Of a stretch of 64,000 bases of DNA, positions 41,701 through 50,179 are shown one piece after another. Both the position numbers and the translations under genes were made by a program. The stretch spans positions 372,001-436,000 of the forward strand of contig NZ_JAFMZM010000004.1 in the NCBI RefSeq assembly GCF_024436375.1. Direction: 5' to 3'. The stretch is from Nocardioides astragali (lineage in GTDB: Bacteria > Actinomycetota > Actinomycetes > Propionibacteriales > Nocardioidaceae). The notes beneath the pieces are model-generated. The model did not search any database. It saw nothing but the letters and a program-made list of their open reading frames with translations, and had not been told where the DNA came from. Within the stretch, counting starts at the first letter, position 1; every line of letters begins with the position of its first letter.

Positions 41701-42473
41701 GACGCCACCAGCTCGGCAGCCGATGCCGGCTTCTCCGCCGCAAGGATGACCGAGGATCCGAAGGGCAGGTCCCACCGCGCAACGAGACGGCGGTCGACGG
41801 CAGTGGCAGCGTCGAGGATCCGTTCTTGTACCGGACTGATCACAGGCAGCTGCAGAGCTTCGGTGCCGGCGGTTGGTGCTTCACCTGCGCGCCTCTCTCT
41901 CAGACGTGTCACAAGCCGGGCGATGGCGAACGCAGGCAGTGAGCCGGCAAAGATGTAGGACGAGCGCATCACGGAGAAGCCGGCCCGCTCGGCTGCGGCG
42001 ACGGCGCGACCTCGCGTGTACCGGCGATGGTGATGGTTGAGGTCATCGTGGCTGGTCCATGCCCATTGGTAGGCCGGCATACTGAGCAGCAAGGTTCCGC
42101 CGGGACGGAGCACCCGCACGAACTCGGACAGGGCTCCTTCCTCGGGCTCGAGGTGCTCCAAAACGTCGAAGGCAGCGACCACGTCGAACGACCCGCTGCG
42201 GAACGGCAGGGCAAGGGCGGACGCGCAGACGTCTCCCGGGCCGAGGCCTCGCGGATCGATGTCCATGGCGACGCGCAAGCCGCGATCCCTGAGCCAGGCC
42301 ACGCTTGGCCCGTCTGCACTGCCGACGTCAAGGATGTGTGCACCAGCCGGCACATACCCTGCCAGCCCACGCTGCAGCAGATCCGAGCGGGTGCGGTACC
42401 ACCAGTAGTCGGGGTTGTCCAGCGACGGTGAGCCTTGTTCCACGCACGCCATGCTCGCACGAACAAGCGTCAT
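41697..42473 (-). CDS. SAM-dependent methyltransferase (class I)
   Basis: A 258-residue methyltransferase. Motif I is AHILDVGSADGPSVAWL, motif II FDVVAAFDVLEHLEPEEGALSEFVRVLRPGG, and LLLSMPAYQWAWTSHDDLNHHHRRYTR matches the Methyltransf_11 group. The region ahead (WWYRTRSDLLQRGL) is a family marker of sugar- or lipid-linked methyltransferases in surface polysaccharide loci. It starts the methyltransferase-GT2-epimerase operon; ATG at 42473 is taken, with MACVEQG at 42452 as an alternative. A hydrophobic stretch near the C-terminus (SSYIFAGSLPAFAIARLVTRL) suggests membrane contact. Confidence 0.85.
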   Translation of the reverse strand: MTLVRASMACVEQGSPSLDNPDYWWYRTRSDLLQRGLAGYVPAGAHILDVGSADGPSVAWLRDRGLRVAMDIDPRGLGPGDVCASALALPFRSGSFDVVAAFDVLEHLEPEEGALSEFVRVLRPGGTLLLSMPAYQWAWTSHDDLNHHHRRYTRGRAVAAAERAGFSVMRSSYIFAGSLPAFAIARLVTRLRERRAGEAPTAGTEALQLPVISPVQERILDAATAVDRRLVARWDLPFGSSVILAAEKPASAAELVAS

Positions 42474-42522
42474 TGCACTGGTGATCGCGCCGAGCGAGCG
42501 ACGTCGAAACGTCCTCGACCCT

Positions 42523-43992
42523 CTAGCCCGCCCAGCCCTTCGCGCGCTCGACCGCGTCGGTCCACCGTGCGTACGACGCGTCGAGCGCCGCGCGGTCGCC
42601 ACCGGGCTCGAACCGTCGCTCGAGCGCCCACGTGTCGCGCAGCTCGTCGGTCGACGCCCAGACGCCGGTGCCCAGACCGGCGAGGAAGGCAGCGCCGAGT
42701 GCGGTGGTCTCCACGATCTCCGGTCGCTCGACCGCACGGCCGACCTGGTCGGCCTGGAACTGGCAGAGCAGGTCGTTGGCCGCGGCTCCGCCGTCCACGC
42801 GCAGCGTGGAGAGCTCCGGCAGGGTCTCCAGCACGTCGCGCACCTCGAAGGCGATCGCCTCGAGGGTGGCTCGGACGAGGTGGGCGCGCGTGGTGCCGCG
42901 GGTGATGCCGATGATCATGCCGCGGGCGTGTGGGTCCCAGTGCGGGGCGCCGAGGCCGGTCAGTGCCGGCACGAACACCACCCCGTCGGTGTCGTCGACG
43001 CTCTGCGCGACGGCGGCGGTCTCGGCGGCGTTGCCGACGATCTGCAGGCCGTCACGCAGCCACTGGACCGCCGACCCGGTCACGAAGATCGCGCCCTCGA
43101 GGGCGTACGTCATCTCGCCGCCGGGGGAGCGCCACGCGGCCGTGGAGAGCAGCCCCGCGTCGCTGCGCACGACCGAGGCGCCGGTGTTGGTGAGGATGAA
43201 CGAGCCGGTGCCGTAGGTGCACTTGGACTCGCCCTCGTCGAAGCAGGTCTGCCCGAACAGGGCCGACTGCTGGTCGCCGGCGATGCCCGCGATCGGCAGG
43301 GACAGGCCGAGGAAGGCCGCCGGCTCGGTGGGGGCGACCTCGCCCCAGTTGGGCACCAGCTCGGGCAGCGCGTCGCGCGGCACGCCGAACAGCTCGCACA
43401 GCTCGTCGGACCAGTCGCCTGCCTCGAGGTCGAACAGCAGGGTCCGGCAGGCGTTGGAGACGTCGGTGACGTGCCAGGTGCCGCGGGTCATCCGGGCGAT
43501 CAGGTAGGAGTCGACGGTGCCGACGGCGTACCGCCCGGACTCCACGAGGGCCCAGGTGTGGGGCTCGTGCTCGGCGAGCCACGTCAGCTTGGTGCCGGAG
43601 AAGTAGGGGTCGAGCCGCAACCCGGTCAGCTCGGCGACCCGGTCCTCGTGGCCCTCGGAGCGCAGCCGCTCGCAGATGTCGGCGGTGCGCCGGTCCTGCC
43701 ACACGATCGCGCGGCGCGGGGACCCCAGCGTCTCACGGTCCCAGAGCACGATCGTCTCGCGCTGGTTGGTGATCCCGATCGCGGTCAGCTCCCCGGCGTC
43801 GACCTTCGTCAGCACCTCGCGCGTCGCCTCCAGGGTGGCCTGCCAGATGTCCTCGGCCGAGTGCTCGACCCACCCCGGCTCGGGGAAGTGCTGGCGGAAC
43901 TCCTGGTAGCCCTTGGCCTCGATGTGCCCGTCACGGGTGACGACGACCGCGGTCACGCCGGTGGTGCCGGCGTCGATGGCGAGGACGCTCAT
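42523..43992 (-). CDS. glpK: Glycerol kinase
   Basis: A 489-residue FGGY kinase that converts glycerol and ATP to glycerol-3-phosphate. The N-terminus AIDAGTTGVTAVVV has the phosphate-binding loop with Gly-Thr-Thr, and QRETIVLWDRET, VWQDRRTADIC and DPYFSGTKLTWL are GlpK motifs that bind glycerol. The ATP-binding half has GIAGDQQSALFGQ and the family signature GTGSFILTNTG. It is 4 bases overlapping with the DUF1028 gene stop (ATGA). No GlpF or GlpD is next to it. Confidence 0.93.
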   Translation of the reverse strand: MSVLAIDAGTTGVTAVVVTRDGHIEAKGYQEFRQHFPEPGWVEHSAEDIWQATLEATREVLTKVDAGELTAIGITNQRETIVLWDRETLGSPRRAIVWQDRRTADICERLRSEGHEDRVAELTGLRLDPYFSGTKLTWLAEHEPHTWALVESGRYAVGTVDSYLIARMTRGTWHVTDVSNACRTLLFDLEAGDWSDELCELFGVPRDALPELVPNWGEVAPTEPAAFLGLSLPIAGIAGDQQSALFGQTCFDEGESKCTYGTGSFILTNTGASVVRSDAGLLSTAAWRSPGGEMTYALEGAIFVTGSAVQWLRDGLQIVGNAAETAAVAQSVDDTDGVVFVPALTGLGAPHWDPHARGMIIGITRGTTRAHLVRATLEAIAFEVRDVLETLPELSTLRVDGGAAANDLLCQFQADQVGRAVERPEIVETTALGAAFLAGLGTGVWASTDELRDTWALERRFEPGGDRAALDASYARWTDAVERAKGWAG

Positions 43993-44828
43993 GCCGTGTG
44001 GTCCCGGATGATGTCGAGGATGCGGCGGTCGATCCACGACGGCCGCGGTCCGGAGTCGACGCGCATCTCGTAGTTCTCCGAGCCGACCCACATGTGGAAG
44101 CTGTCCTTGCCGTCGGCTCGCGCCAGAGACTCGAGCTCGGCCATCAGCTCGTCGTCGATCGGCACCCGCTCCTGGGCTGTCGACGCGGTCAGGTAGAGCT
44201 CGTTGAGGTCCACCAGCCGGCCCAGCTCGGTCACCGGGTCGGTGTGGTCGTCGACGCGCAGGTCGACCGCGACGTCGTCGTGCCCGCCGTAGCCCGCCCC
44301 GTCGCGTACGACGAGCAGTGCCGCCGACTGCCGACCGCGCCGGTCACCGCCGGCGGCGTCGCCCGCGGCCAGGGCGGCGAGCAACCGGCGCTCGACCGGC
44401 AGGTCGGTCGAGTCCAGCCACGCCCGCTCCATCGCTTCCACGACCTCCGGTCCGGTGAGGATGTTGCCCTGGATGGCGTAGCCGCCGCGCTCGCCGCTGC
44501 GCCCAGTCACCCCGCCGGCCCAGTCGAAGCACTCCGACCCCGTGTACGTCGCTGCGTTGCCGTCGGAGTCGACGACTCCGACCTGCCGGTGCTCGCGGCC
44601 GTCGTCCTCCTCTACCAGGCGGTCAAGGGCGACCTGGGCGGTGGCGCCGTCGTCGAGGTGTGCCAGGGCGAGGTACTTGAAGGAGAGGTTGGCGTCGGCC
44701 TGGGTGGCGATCGCGCCGACCCCGGCCGCAGCCGCAGGCACCCCCGACCCGACGGCCAGGAACTTCGAGGCGACGGCCACGCCCCACGACTCGCCGTCGT
44801 CGGAGCGGGCCACAATGGAGAAGGTCAT
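43989..44828 (-). CDS. DUF1028 family protein (Ntn-hydrolase-like)
   Basis: A 279-residue protein. TFSIVARSDDGESWGVAVASKFLAVGSGVPAAAAGVGAIATQADAN is the DUF1028 signature, with the Ser/Thr region and the GVGAIATQA turn that resemble Ntn-hydrolase nucleophile strands. YAIQGNILTGPEVVEAM and GDRRGRQSAALLVVRDGAGYGG are also conserved. A Pro-poor C-terminal domain of ~60 residues (FHMWVGSENYEMRVDSGPRPSWIDRRIL) resembles a peptidoglycan-binding-like extension reported in some family members. The ATG at 44828 is used. Confidence 0.85.
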   Translation of the reverse strand: MTFSIVARSDDGESWGVAVASKFLAVGSGVPAAAAGVGAIATQADANLSFKYLALAHLDDGATAQVALDRLVEEDDGREHRQVGVVDSDGNAATYTGSECFDWAGGVTGRSGERGGYAIQGNILTGPEVVEAMERAWLDSTDLPVERRLLAALAAGDAAGGDRRGRQSAALLVVRDGAGYGGHDDVAVDLRVDDHTDPVTELGRLVDLNELYLTASTAQERVPIDDELMAELESLARADGKDSFHMWVGSENYEMRVDSGPRPSWIDRRILDIIRDHTA

Positions 44829-44864
44829 GTGCGGAAACATAGCCGCCCGAGGCAGTACGCCTGC

Positions 44865-44870
44865 CACGAT
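44865..44870 (+). promoter_or_regulatory. -10 box for leaderless SUKH-like gene
   Basis: CACGAT followed by GACGCC and the ATG at 44877; weaker than TANNNT elsewhere. Confidence 0.35.
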
Positions 44871-44876
44871 GACGCC

Positions 44877-45959
44877 ATGGACGGGGAGATCGTGCCGGAG
44901 CTGCTGGCCGGGGTGACGCCGGGGCGCACCCGGATCGAATGGGCCAGGATCGAAGCCTGGCTGGGCACGCCGTTGCCGGGCGCCTACCGGCAGCTGTGCG
45001 ACCGCTTCGGCTCGCTCTACGTGGGTGACTGGCTGTGGCTGCACGCGCCCGTCCGGTTCACCGAGTACTCGCCCTTCGACCGTGAGCTCGCAGCAATCAG
45101 GTCCGAGGCGCGTGATGCCTGCGAAGCTACAGGCCTGCCGGCACCGGTCTTCCATCCGAAGAAGGGCGGCCTGCTGCCGTTCGGATCCTCTCGCGGGGGC
45201 GAGGGGGTCTTCTGGGACACCTCGGGTGAGGACCCCGACGACTGGCCCGTGGTCGTGCTGGCCCACGCTGCCGGTGCCTATGGCAACGCGCGCTGGGTTC
45301 GGTCCGGACTCACGCTCGTGCCCTTCCTCGAGGCGCTCGTCACGACCGGGGTGCGCGGCACCGACGGGGCGGAGTACGGCCCGCTTCCGGCGAGCATGGC
45401 GCGCGCGTACGTCGATGCGTCGACGTCGTACTGGACACCGCCGGACCGCGCTGCGAGGAGCGACCCGCGGCGCAAGGGGCTCACTGCCGGTTCGGGCCTC
45501 AAGGCACTGCAGGTGCTGGTGCCCCCGCAGCCGCCGAGCGCCGGACACCGGCCGCCCGAAGAGCGGGACGACCTTCCCGCCGACTATCTCGCGCTGATCG
45601 CGGCCTACGGGCCCGGCACCTGGCGTGGGTGGCTGCGGGTCGCCGCGCCTGCCGACCTGGGCCCGGGAGGTCGTCGTGAGATGCCCTGGGCGGTTGCGCG
45701 GCGAGACGACGACTTCCTCCCGTTCGCCGACTCCATCGACGGTGACGTCCTCGGCTGGGTGCGGCGCGGGGACCCTGACCGCTGGCCGATCGCGTGGGTG
45801 CCACGCCACGATGACCCCGGCCCGGCCCAGCAACTGACGTTCACGTCCGTGCTCCTGTCCTGGCTGCGCGGGAAGCCCGTGGGCACCGTCCTCGCGCCGC
45901 CGGACCCGGACATCGACCTCGTCGACCAGGCCACTTTCGAGCCGTGGACCGTCGGGTGA
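44877..45959 (+). CDS. SMI1/KNR4 (SUKH-like) protein with two repeats
   Basis: A 360-residue cytoplasmic protein. The first domain begins WARIEAWLGTPLPGAYRQLCDRFGSLYVGDWLWLHAP, the second DDLPADYLALIAAYGPGTWRGWLRVAAPADL. Both follow the SUKH pattern (conserved Leu-Pro-x-x-Tyr near a helix, then a G-x-W strand and a loop). Both repeats are also followed by a Trp-Pro-rich strand (DDWPVVVLAHAAG and DRWPIAWVPRHDD). SUKH proteins are best known as immunity proteins against polymorphic toxins, but no toxin gene is adjacent. It may be an orphan immunity protein or have a housekeeping role. Divergent from the DUF1028 gene. Confidence 0.72.
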   Translation: MDGEIVPELLAGVTPGRTRIEWARIEAWLGTPLPGAYRQLCDRFGSLYVGDWLWLHAPVRFTEYSPFDRELAAIRSEARDACEATGLPAPVFHPKKGGLLPFGSSRGGEGVFWDTSGEDPDDWPVVVLAHAAGAYGNARWVRSGLTLVPFLEALVTTGVRGTDGAEYGPLPASMARAYVDASTSYWTPPDRAARSDPRRKGLTAGSGLKALQVLVPPQPPSAGHRPPEERDDLPADYLALIAAYGPGTWRGWLRVAAPADLGPGGRREMPWAVARRDDDFLPFADSIDGDVLGWVRRGDPDRWPIAWVPRHDDPGPAQQLTFTSVLLSWLRGKPVGTVLAPPDPDIDLVDQATFEPWTVG

Positions 45960-46014
45960 GCGCGCGCCCCTAGACGGTCAAGACGCTGTCGGTCGGATGG
46001 GAGAGGATGCTGAC

Positions 46015-47250
46015 GTGCTGACCCGTCTCGGATTCCCCAGCGTCGGGGAGCATCGCAGGTTCGTGGCGGCCATCGTCGCCGACACCGTCGGCAGCGGGCT
46101 CTTCATGCCGATCACGCTGCTCTACTTCCTCGCGATGACCGACCTGTCGCTGGTGCAGATCGGGTCGGCGCTGTCGCTGTCGGCACTGCTCACGATGCCG
46201 GGCGCCTTCGTGATCGGGAGCCTGGTCGACCGTTTCGGCCCGCGCCGGATGATGCTCGTCGGCAACCTCGTGCAAGCCGCCGGGATGGTCGCCTACCTGT
46301 GGGCCGACTCGCTGCTCGTGGTGGCGCTGTGGACGACCCTGCTCAACCTGGGCCGCCAGGCGTTCTGGGGCTCCTTCGGCAACGTGGTCACCGCGATCTC
46401 CGCGCCGGGCGAGCGGGAGCTGTGGTTCGGCTTCCTCCAGGCGGTGCGCAACCTCGGCTACTCCGTGGGCGGGGTGCTTGCCGGCATCGCGCTGCAGATC
46501 GGCACCGACCTCGCCTACGAGTCCGTGGTCGTGGTCAACGCGGTGACCTTCGTCCTCGCGTTCGTGCTGCTCCTCGACGTGCCGGACCATCGCGTGGCGA
46601 GGGACGACGACGCACCGGTGGAGGGCTGGGGCGTGGTCCTGCGCGACCGCGCCTACCTCCGCCTCGTGCTCGGCCAGCTGGGCTTCGTGGCCGGGATGAT
46701 GGTCCTCAACTTCGCGCTGCCGGTCTACGTCGCCGAGACGATCGACCTGCCCGGGTGGGTGGTCGGGGCGATCTTCACGCTCAACACCGCGATGGTCGGC
46801 CTCGGCCAGGGGATCGTCGTACGCCGCATGGCCGGGCGCGTCCGGGCGCGCATGATGGGCCTGGCGCAAGTCGTCTTCGTGGCCAGCTACGCCATGTTCG
46901 TCGTCGCCGGCTGGCTCCCGGTGTGGCTGGCCGTCGTCGTGATGCTGGTCGGTGCCGCGGTCTACACCGGCGGCGAGCTGACCGGCGGCCCGGTCTTCAG
47001 CGCCACCGCGGCAGAAGCCGCCCCCGACCACCTGCGCGGGCGCTACCTCGGCCTGTTCCAGCTCAGCTGGGGTCTCGGCGGGGCGGTGACCCCGGTCGCC
47101 TACACGTGGCTGCTCGCCCACGGGCAGACGACAGTGTGGTGGGTGCTCGCACTCGTCGCCCTCCTGAGCGCGGCGTACCTCCAGACGCTGCCGAGGGTGC
47201 TGCCCGCGGCGGGGCTGCGGGTGACCCAGCGGGCGGACTCATCGGCCTGA
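46015..47250 (+). CDS. MFS transporter
   Basis: A 411-residue transporter with 12 predicted helices. FVAAIVADTVGSGLFMPITLLYFL begins the first repeat; SLVDRFGPRRMMLVGNLVQAAG is the MFS motif A after helix 2; the second half restarts near LRLVLGQLGFVAGMMVLNFALPVY. It resembles drug-efflux (DHA-type) proteins of the YfkF/MdtH-like group, but the substrate is unknown. GTG at 46015 is chosen because GAGAGG lies 8 bases upstream; an in-frame ATG at 45997 is the alternative. It is convergent with the phosphofructokinase gene. Confidence 0.88.
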   Translation: MLTRLGFPSVGEHRRFVAAIVADTVGSGLFMPITLLYFLAMTDLSLVQIGSALSLSALLTMPGAFVIGSLVDRFGPRRMMLVGNLVQAAGMVAYLWADSLLVVALWTTLLNLGRQAFWGSFGNVVTAISAPGERELWFGFLQAVRNLGYSVGGVLAGIALQIGTDLAYESVVVVNAVTFVLAFVLLLDVPDHRVARDDDAPVEGWGVVLRDRAYLRLVLGQLGFVAGMMVLNFALPVYVAETIDLPGWVVGAIFTLNTAMVGLGQGIVVRRMAGRVRARMMGLAQVVFVASYAMFVVAGWLPVWLAVVVMLVGAAVYTGGELTGGPVFSATAAEAAPDHLRGRYLGLFQLSWGLGGAVTPVAYTWLLAHGQTTVWWVLALVALLSAAYLQTLPRVLPAAGLRVTQRADSSA

Positions 47251-47279
47251 CGGCGCCGCCAGCCGGAAGAGATCAGGCC
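47244..47279. terminator. Possible bidirectional terminator at convergent stops
   Basis: GGCCTGA and TCAGGCC form a 7-bp stem across 22 bases; the TGA/TCA triplets are the stop codons of the two convergent genes. There is no T tract. Confidence 0.3.
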
Positions 47280-48469
47280 TGGCCGGTCCCGGCCAGCAGC
47301 TCGGTGAACCACCCCTGGGTCGCGTCGAACGGCTTGTGCCCGGCGATCCGCTCGAACTCGATCGCGCGGAGCTCGTCACCGCGCTCCTCGTCGTGGCCGA
47401 CCACACCCGGACGACCCTCCAGCGCGCACCTGACGGCGAGCTCGGCCATCTCCCGGATCAGGGCCCGGTCGGTGTCGTTGGCCGGCGCGGAGCGGGAGAA
47501 GTAGCCCGACTTCTGCACCATCTTCTTCTCGGCGCCGATCTCCTGGGAGAACCGGTCGGCGAAGTAGCGACCGGGGTTGATCGTGTCGATCTTGACGTGG
47601 CCGAACGGGTCGCGACCGACCTCCTCGCCGGCGGCCTCGAGGTCGGCGACGATGTCGTCGATCCCGGCGCCCTCGGCGAGGAAGATGTTGACGCAGCCGA
47701 CCTCGTCCATGACCGTACGCAGGCGCTTCGCCTCGGCGGCCAGGTCGATGCCCAGCTCGGGGACGTACACCGCGTGGATCGCCCAGCGGCGGGGGTCGAG
47801 GCCGATGCCGGGCAGCCACTGCTGCTCGGCGTGCCACGCCATGTAGTCGCGCGCCGCTGCCGCGGTGAGCCAGCCGGACGCGCGGCCCATCACCTCGTGC
47901 ACGATGAGCATGCGCGGGTTGGAGCCGTGCTCGGCCAGCACGTTCTGCGCGAAGCGCGACGCCTGCTGCGCGGCGGTCAGCGCGCCGAGGCTCTGCCGGA
48001 TCGGCACGATGTCGTTGTCGATGGTCTTGGGCAGCCCGACCACGGTCAGCTCGGAGCCCTGGGTGCGCAGGTACGCCGCCAGGTCGGCTGCCGCGGTGTT
48101 GGTGTCGTCGCCGCCGATGGTGTGCAGGACGTCCACGCCATCGGCCTGCAGGCGCGCCGCGGCCACTTCCAGCGCCGACTCGTCCGGACCGATCAGGTGA
48201 CGCTTGCGGCAGTCCTCGTCGTTGGTGAGCTTGACGCGGCTGTTGCCGATCGGGCTCCCGCCGAAACGGTGCAGCACCGCCGCGCCCGCGCGCTCGTCGG
48301 GCCCGATCGTGATGCTGTTGCCGGTGAGCAGGCCGTGGTAGCCGTGCTTGTAGGCGATGATCTCGATATCGGGGTCGGTGGCGTCGTAGGTCTCGATGAG
48401 AGCACCTACTGCGGAGGACAGGCACGGGGCGTAGCCACCGGCCGTCAGGAGCGCAACACGAGTCGGCAT
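47273..48469 (-). CDS. 6-phosphofructokinase, probably PPi-dependent
   Basis: A 398-residue enzyme of the pyrophosphate/ATP-phosphofructokinase family, converting fructose-6-phosphate to the 1,6-bisphosphate. The motif HTIGGDDTNTAAADLAAYL has GGDDT rather than the GGDGS of ATP-dependent enzymes; the second Asp is the known marker of PPi use. LPKTIDNDIVPI is the F6P/catalytic motif (TIDND, catalytic Asp) and EVMGRASGWLTAAAA binds substrate. The family in actinobacteria includes both donors, so the PPi preference is inferred from this residue. Leaderless start at 48469. Divergent from the APC permease gene. Confidence 0.88.
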   Translation of the reverse strand: MPTRVALLTAGGYAPCLSSAVGALIETYDATDPDIEIIAYKHGYHGLLTGNSITIGPDERAGAAVLHRFGGSPIGNSRVKLTNDEDCRKRHLIGPDESALEVAAARLQADGVDVLHTIGGDDTNTAAADLAAYLRTQGSELTVVGLPKTIDNDIVPIRQSLGALTAAQQASRFAQNVLAEHGSNPRMLIVHEVMGRASGWLTAAAARDYMAWHAEQQWLPGIGLDPRRWAIHAVYVPELGIDLAAEAKRLRTVMDEVGCVNIFLAEGAGIDDIVADLEAAGEEVGRDPFGHVKIDTINPGRYFADRFSQEIGAEKKMVQKSGYFSRSAPANDTDRALIREMAELAVRCALEGRPGVVGHDEERGDELRAIEFERIAGHKPFDATQGWFTELLAGTGQA

Positions 48470-48476
48470 GGGCAGC

Positions 48477-48482
48477 AGGGTA
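48477..48482 (-). promoter_or_regulatory. -10 box for leaderless phosphofructokinase gene
   Basis: Minus-strand TACCCT followed by 7 bases and the ATG at 48469. Confidence 0.55.
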
Positions 48483-48648
48483 GTTAGATCGATCCAACAC
48501 CGGAAGGGTGCCCGCCCAGTGGTCATCCGGCGCGCCCAGCCGTGGCGACACGCCCGCGGTGGGTTCGCGCGGTGGTTGCCTACCGCCGCACGTGGGGTTC
48601 ATTGTGAGATCACCGTGCAGGCGCGCGGCAGGACGAACGGGAGTCTCG

Positions 48649-50118
48649 ATGAGCGCGACGGAAGCCACTCAGCACGACGTCAACGGACGGGAGCCGGAGC
48701 TCAGGCGGGTCATCGGCCCCAGGCTGCTGCTGCTGTTCATCGTGGGCGACATCCTCGGCACCGGGGTCTACGCGCTCACCGGAAGCGTCGCCGGGGAGGT
48801 GGGGGGCGCCGCGTGGGCGCCGTTCCTGGTGGCGTTCGCCGTTGCCACGATCACGGCCTTCTCCTACCTGGAGCTCGTCACGCGCTACCCGCAGGCAGCC
48901 GGCGCCGCGCTCTACACACACAAGGCCTTCGGCATCCACTTCGTCACGTTCCTCGTCGCCTTCACGGTGATGTGTTCCGGGATCACCTCGGCGTCGACCG
49001 CGTCCAACGCATTTGCCGGCTTCCTCAACGACGGCTTCGACCTCGGCTTCGAGGTGGGAGGCGTCGGCATCCTGATCACCGCTCTGGCCTTCATGACCCT
49101 CGTGGCTGCTGTCAACTTCCGCGGGGTCGGTGAGAGCGTCAAGGCCAACGTGGTGCTCACGCTCGTCGAGCTGTCCGGCCTGCTGATGATCATCTTCATC
49201 GGCCTGTACGCCGTGACCCAGGGCAACGCCGACTTCTCCCGCGTCGTCGTGTTCGAGAGCCCCAGCGACCGCAACACCTTCTTCGCCATCACGGCCGCCA
49301 CGTCGCTCGCGTTCTTCGCCATGGTCGGTTTCGAGGACTCGGTCAACATGGCCGAGGAGTGCCAGGACCCGATCCGCGACTTCCCCAAGATGATGCTCAC
49401 CGGGCTCGGCGCCACCGGCCTCATCTATGTCCTAGTGTCCATCACTGCAGTGGCACTGGTTCCGGTGGGCGACCTCACCGACCCGGAGAAGGGATCGGCG
49501 CTCACCCAGGTCGTGGCCGCTGGAGCGCCCGACCTCCCCTTCGACACGATCTTCCCGTTCATCGGCATGTTCGCCGTCGCGAACTCGGCGCTGATCAACA
49601 TGCTGATGGCGAGCCGACTGCTCTACGGCATGGCCAGGCAGGACGTGCTGCCCCGGACGCTCGGCAAGGTGCACGCGACTCGTCGTACGCCGTGGGTCTC
49701 GATCCTCTTCACCACCGCGATCTCCTTCGGCCTGATCATCTACGTCGTCCGGGCGAGTGCGTCCGAGGAGGGAGCGACGTCCGTGGCCCTCCTGGGCGGA
49801 ACGACCGCGCTCCTTCTGCTGTGCGTGTTCACGGTGGTCAACATCGCGCTGATCGTGATTCGGCGCCGTCCCGGCAGCGAGGACCACCCCCACTTCACGG
49901 CACCGACCCTCCTGCCCTACCTCGGTGCCGTCACCTGTGCGTTCCTGGCCGGGCCATGGGCGCGCAGCGACGAGCAGCAGGAGCAGTACGTGATCGCAGG
50001 ATTCCTGCTGCTCGCCGGGGTCGTGCTGTGGGCCCTCACCTGGCTCACCAACCGCGGCATACGTGCCAAGAAGACCGGCTTCCGCGACATCGAGCACATG
50101 GAGGACGACGTCCACTGA
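48649..50118 (+). CDS. APC-family amino acid permease
   Basis: A 489-residue transporter with about 12 helices. The N-terminus RRVIGPRLLLLFIVGDILGTGVYALTGSVAGEVGG holds the unwound helix 1 substrate site (G-D-I-L-G-T-G), characteristic of APC transporters; FFAMVGFEDSVNMAEECQDPIRDFPKM is the helix 6 to loop signature. The tail after the last helix is basic (TNRGIRAKKTGFRDIE). ATG at 48649 with GGGAG upstream. Substrate is probably an amino acid or polyamine. A terminator hairpin follows at 50129-50154. Confidence 0.92.
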   Translation: MSATEATQHDVNGREPELRRVIGPRLLLLFIVGDILGTGVYALTGSVAGEVGGAAWAPFLVAFAVATITAFSYLELVTRYPQAAGAALYTHKAFGIHFVTFLVAFTVMCSGITSASTASNAFAGFLNDGFDLGFEVGGVGILITALAFMTLVAAVNFRGVGESVKANVVLTLVELSGLLMIIFIGLYAVTQGNADFSRVVVFESPSDRNTFFAITAATSLAFFAMVGFEDSVNMAEECQDPIRDFPKMMLTGLGATGLIYVLVSITAVALVPVGDLTDPEKGSALTQVVAAGAPDLPFDTIFPFIGMFAVANSALINMLMASRLLYGMARQDVLPRTLGKVHATRRTPWVSILFTTAISFGLIIYVVRASASEEGATSVALLGGTTALLLLCVFTVVNIALIVIRRRPGSEDHPHFTAPTLLPYLGAVTCAFLAGPWARSDEQQEQYVIAGFLLLAGVVLWALTWLTNRGIRAKKTGFRDIEHMEDDVH

Positions 50119-50128
50119 GGGCAGCGAC

Positions 50129-50154
50129 ACACGGCCGGTGCCTGCCGGCCGTGT
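50129..50154 (+). terminator. Intrinsic terminator-like hairpin after the APC permease
   Basis: ACACGGCCGG-TGCCTG-CCGGCCGTGT is a perfect 10-bp stem 11 bases after the stop codon; only a short T-containing tail follows. Confidence 0.6.
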
Positions 50155-50167
50155 CATGCCCTCCGTC

Positions 50168-50173
50168 TACGGT
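50168..50173 (+). promoter_or_regulatory. -10 box for leaderless phosphoesterase gene
   Basis: TACGGT followed by GGGCGG and the GTG at 50180. Confidence 0.6.
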
Positions 50174-50179
50174 GGGCGG

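Noticed and set aside
42415..44073. 552-codon open frame antisense to glycerol kinase
   Set aside because: The opposite strand has all FGGY kinase motifs; this frame shows only Gly/Arg/Asp-rich shadow sequence.
47244..47279. Strong bidirectional terminator between MFS and phosphofructokinase genes
   Set aside because: Only 7 paired bases over a large loop and no T tract; kept as a low-confidence feature rather than a finding.
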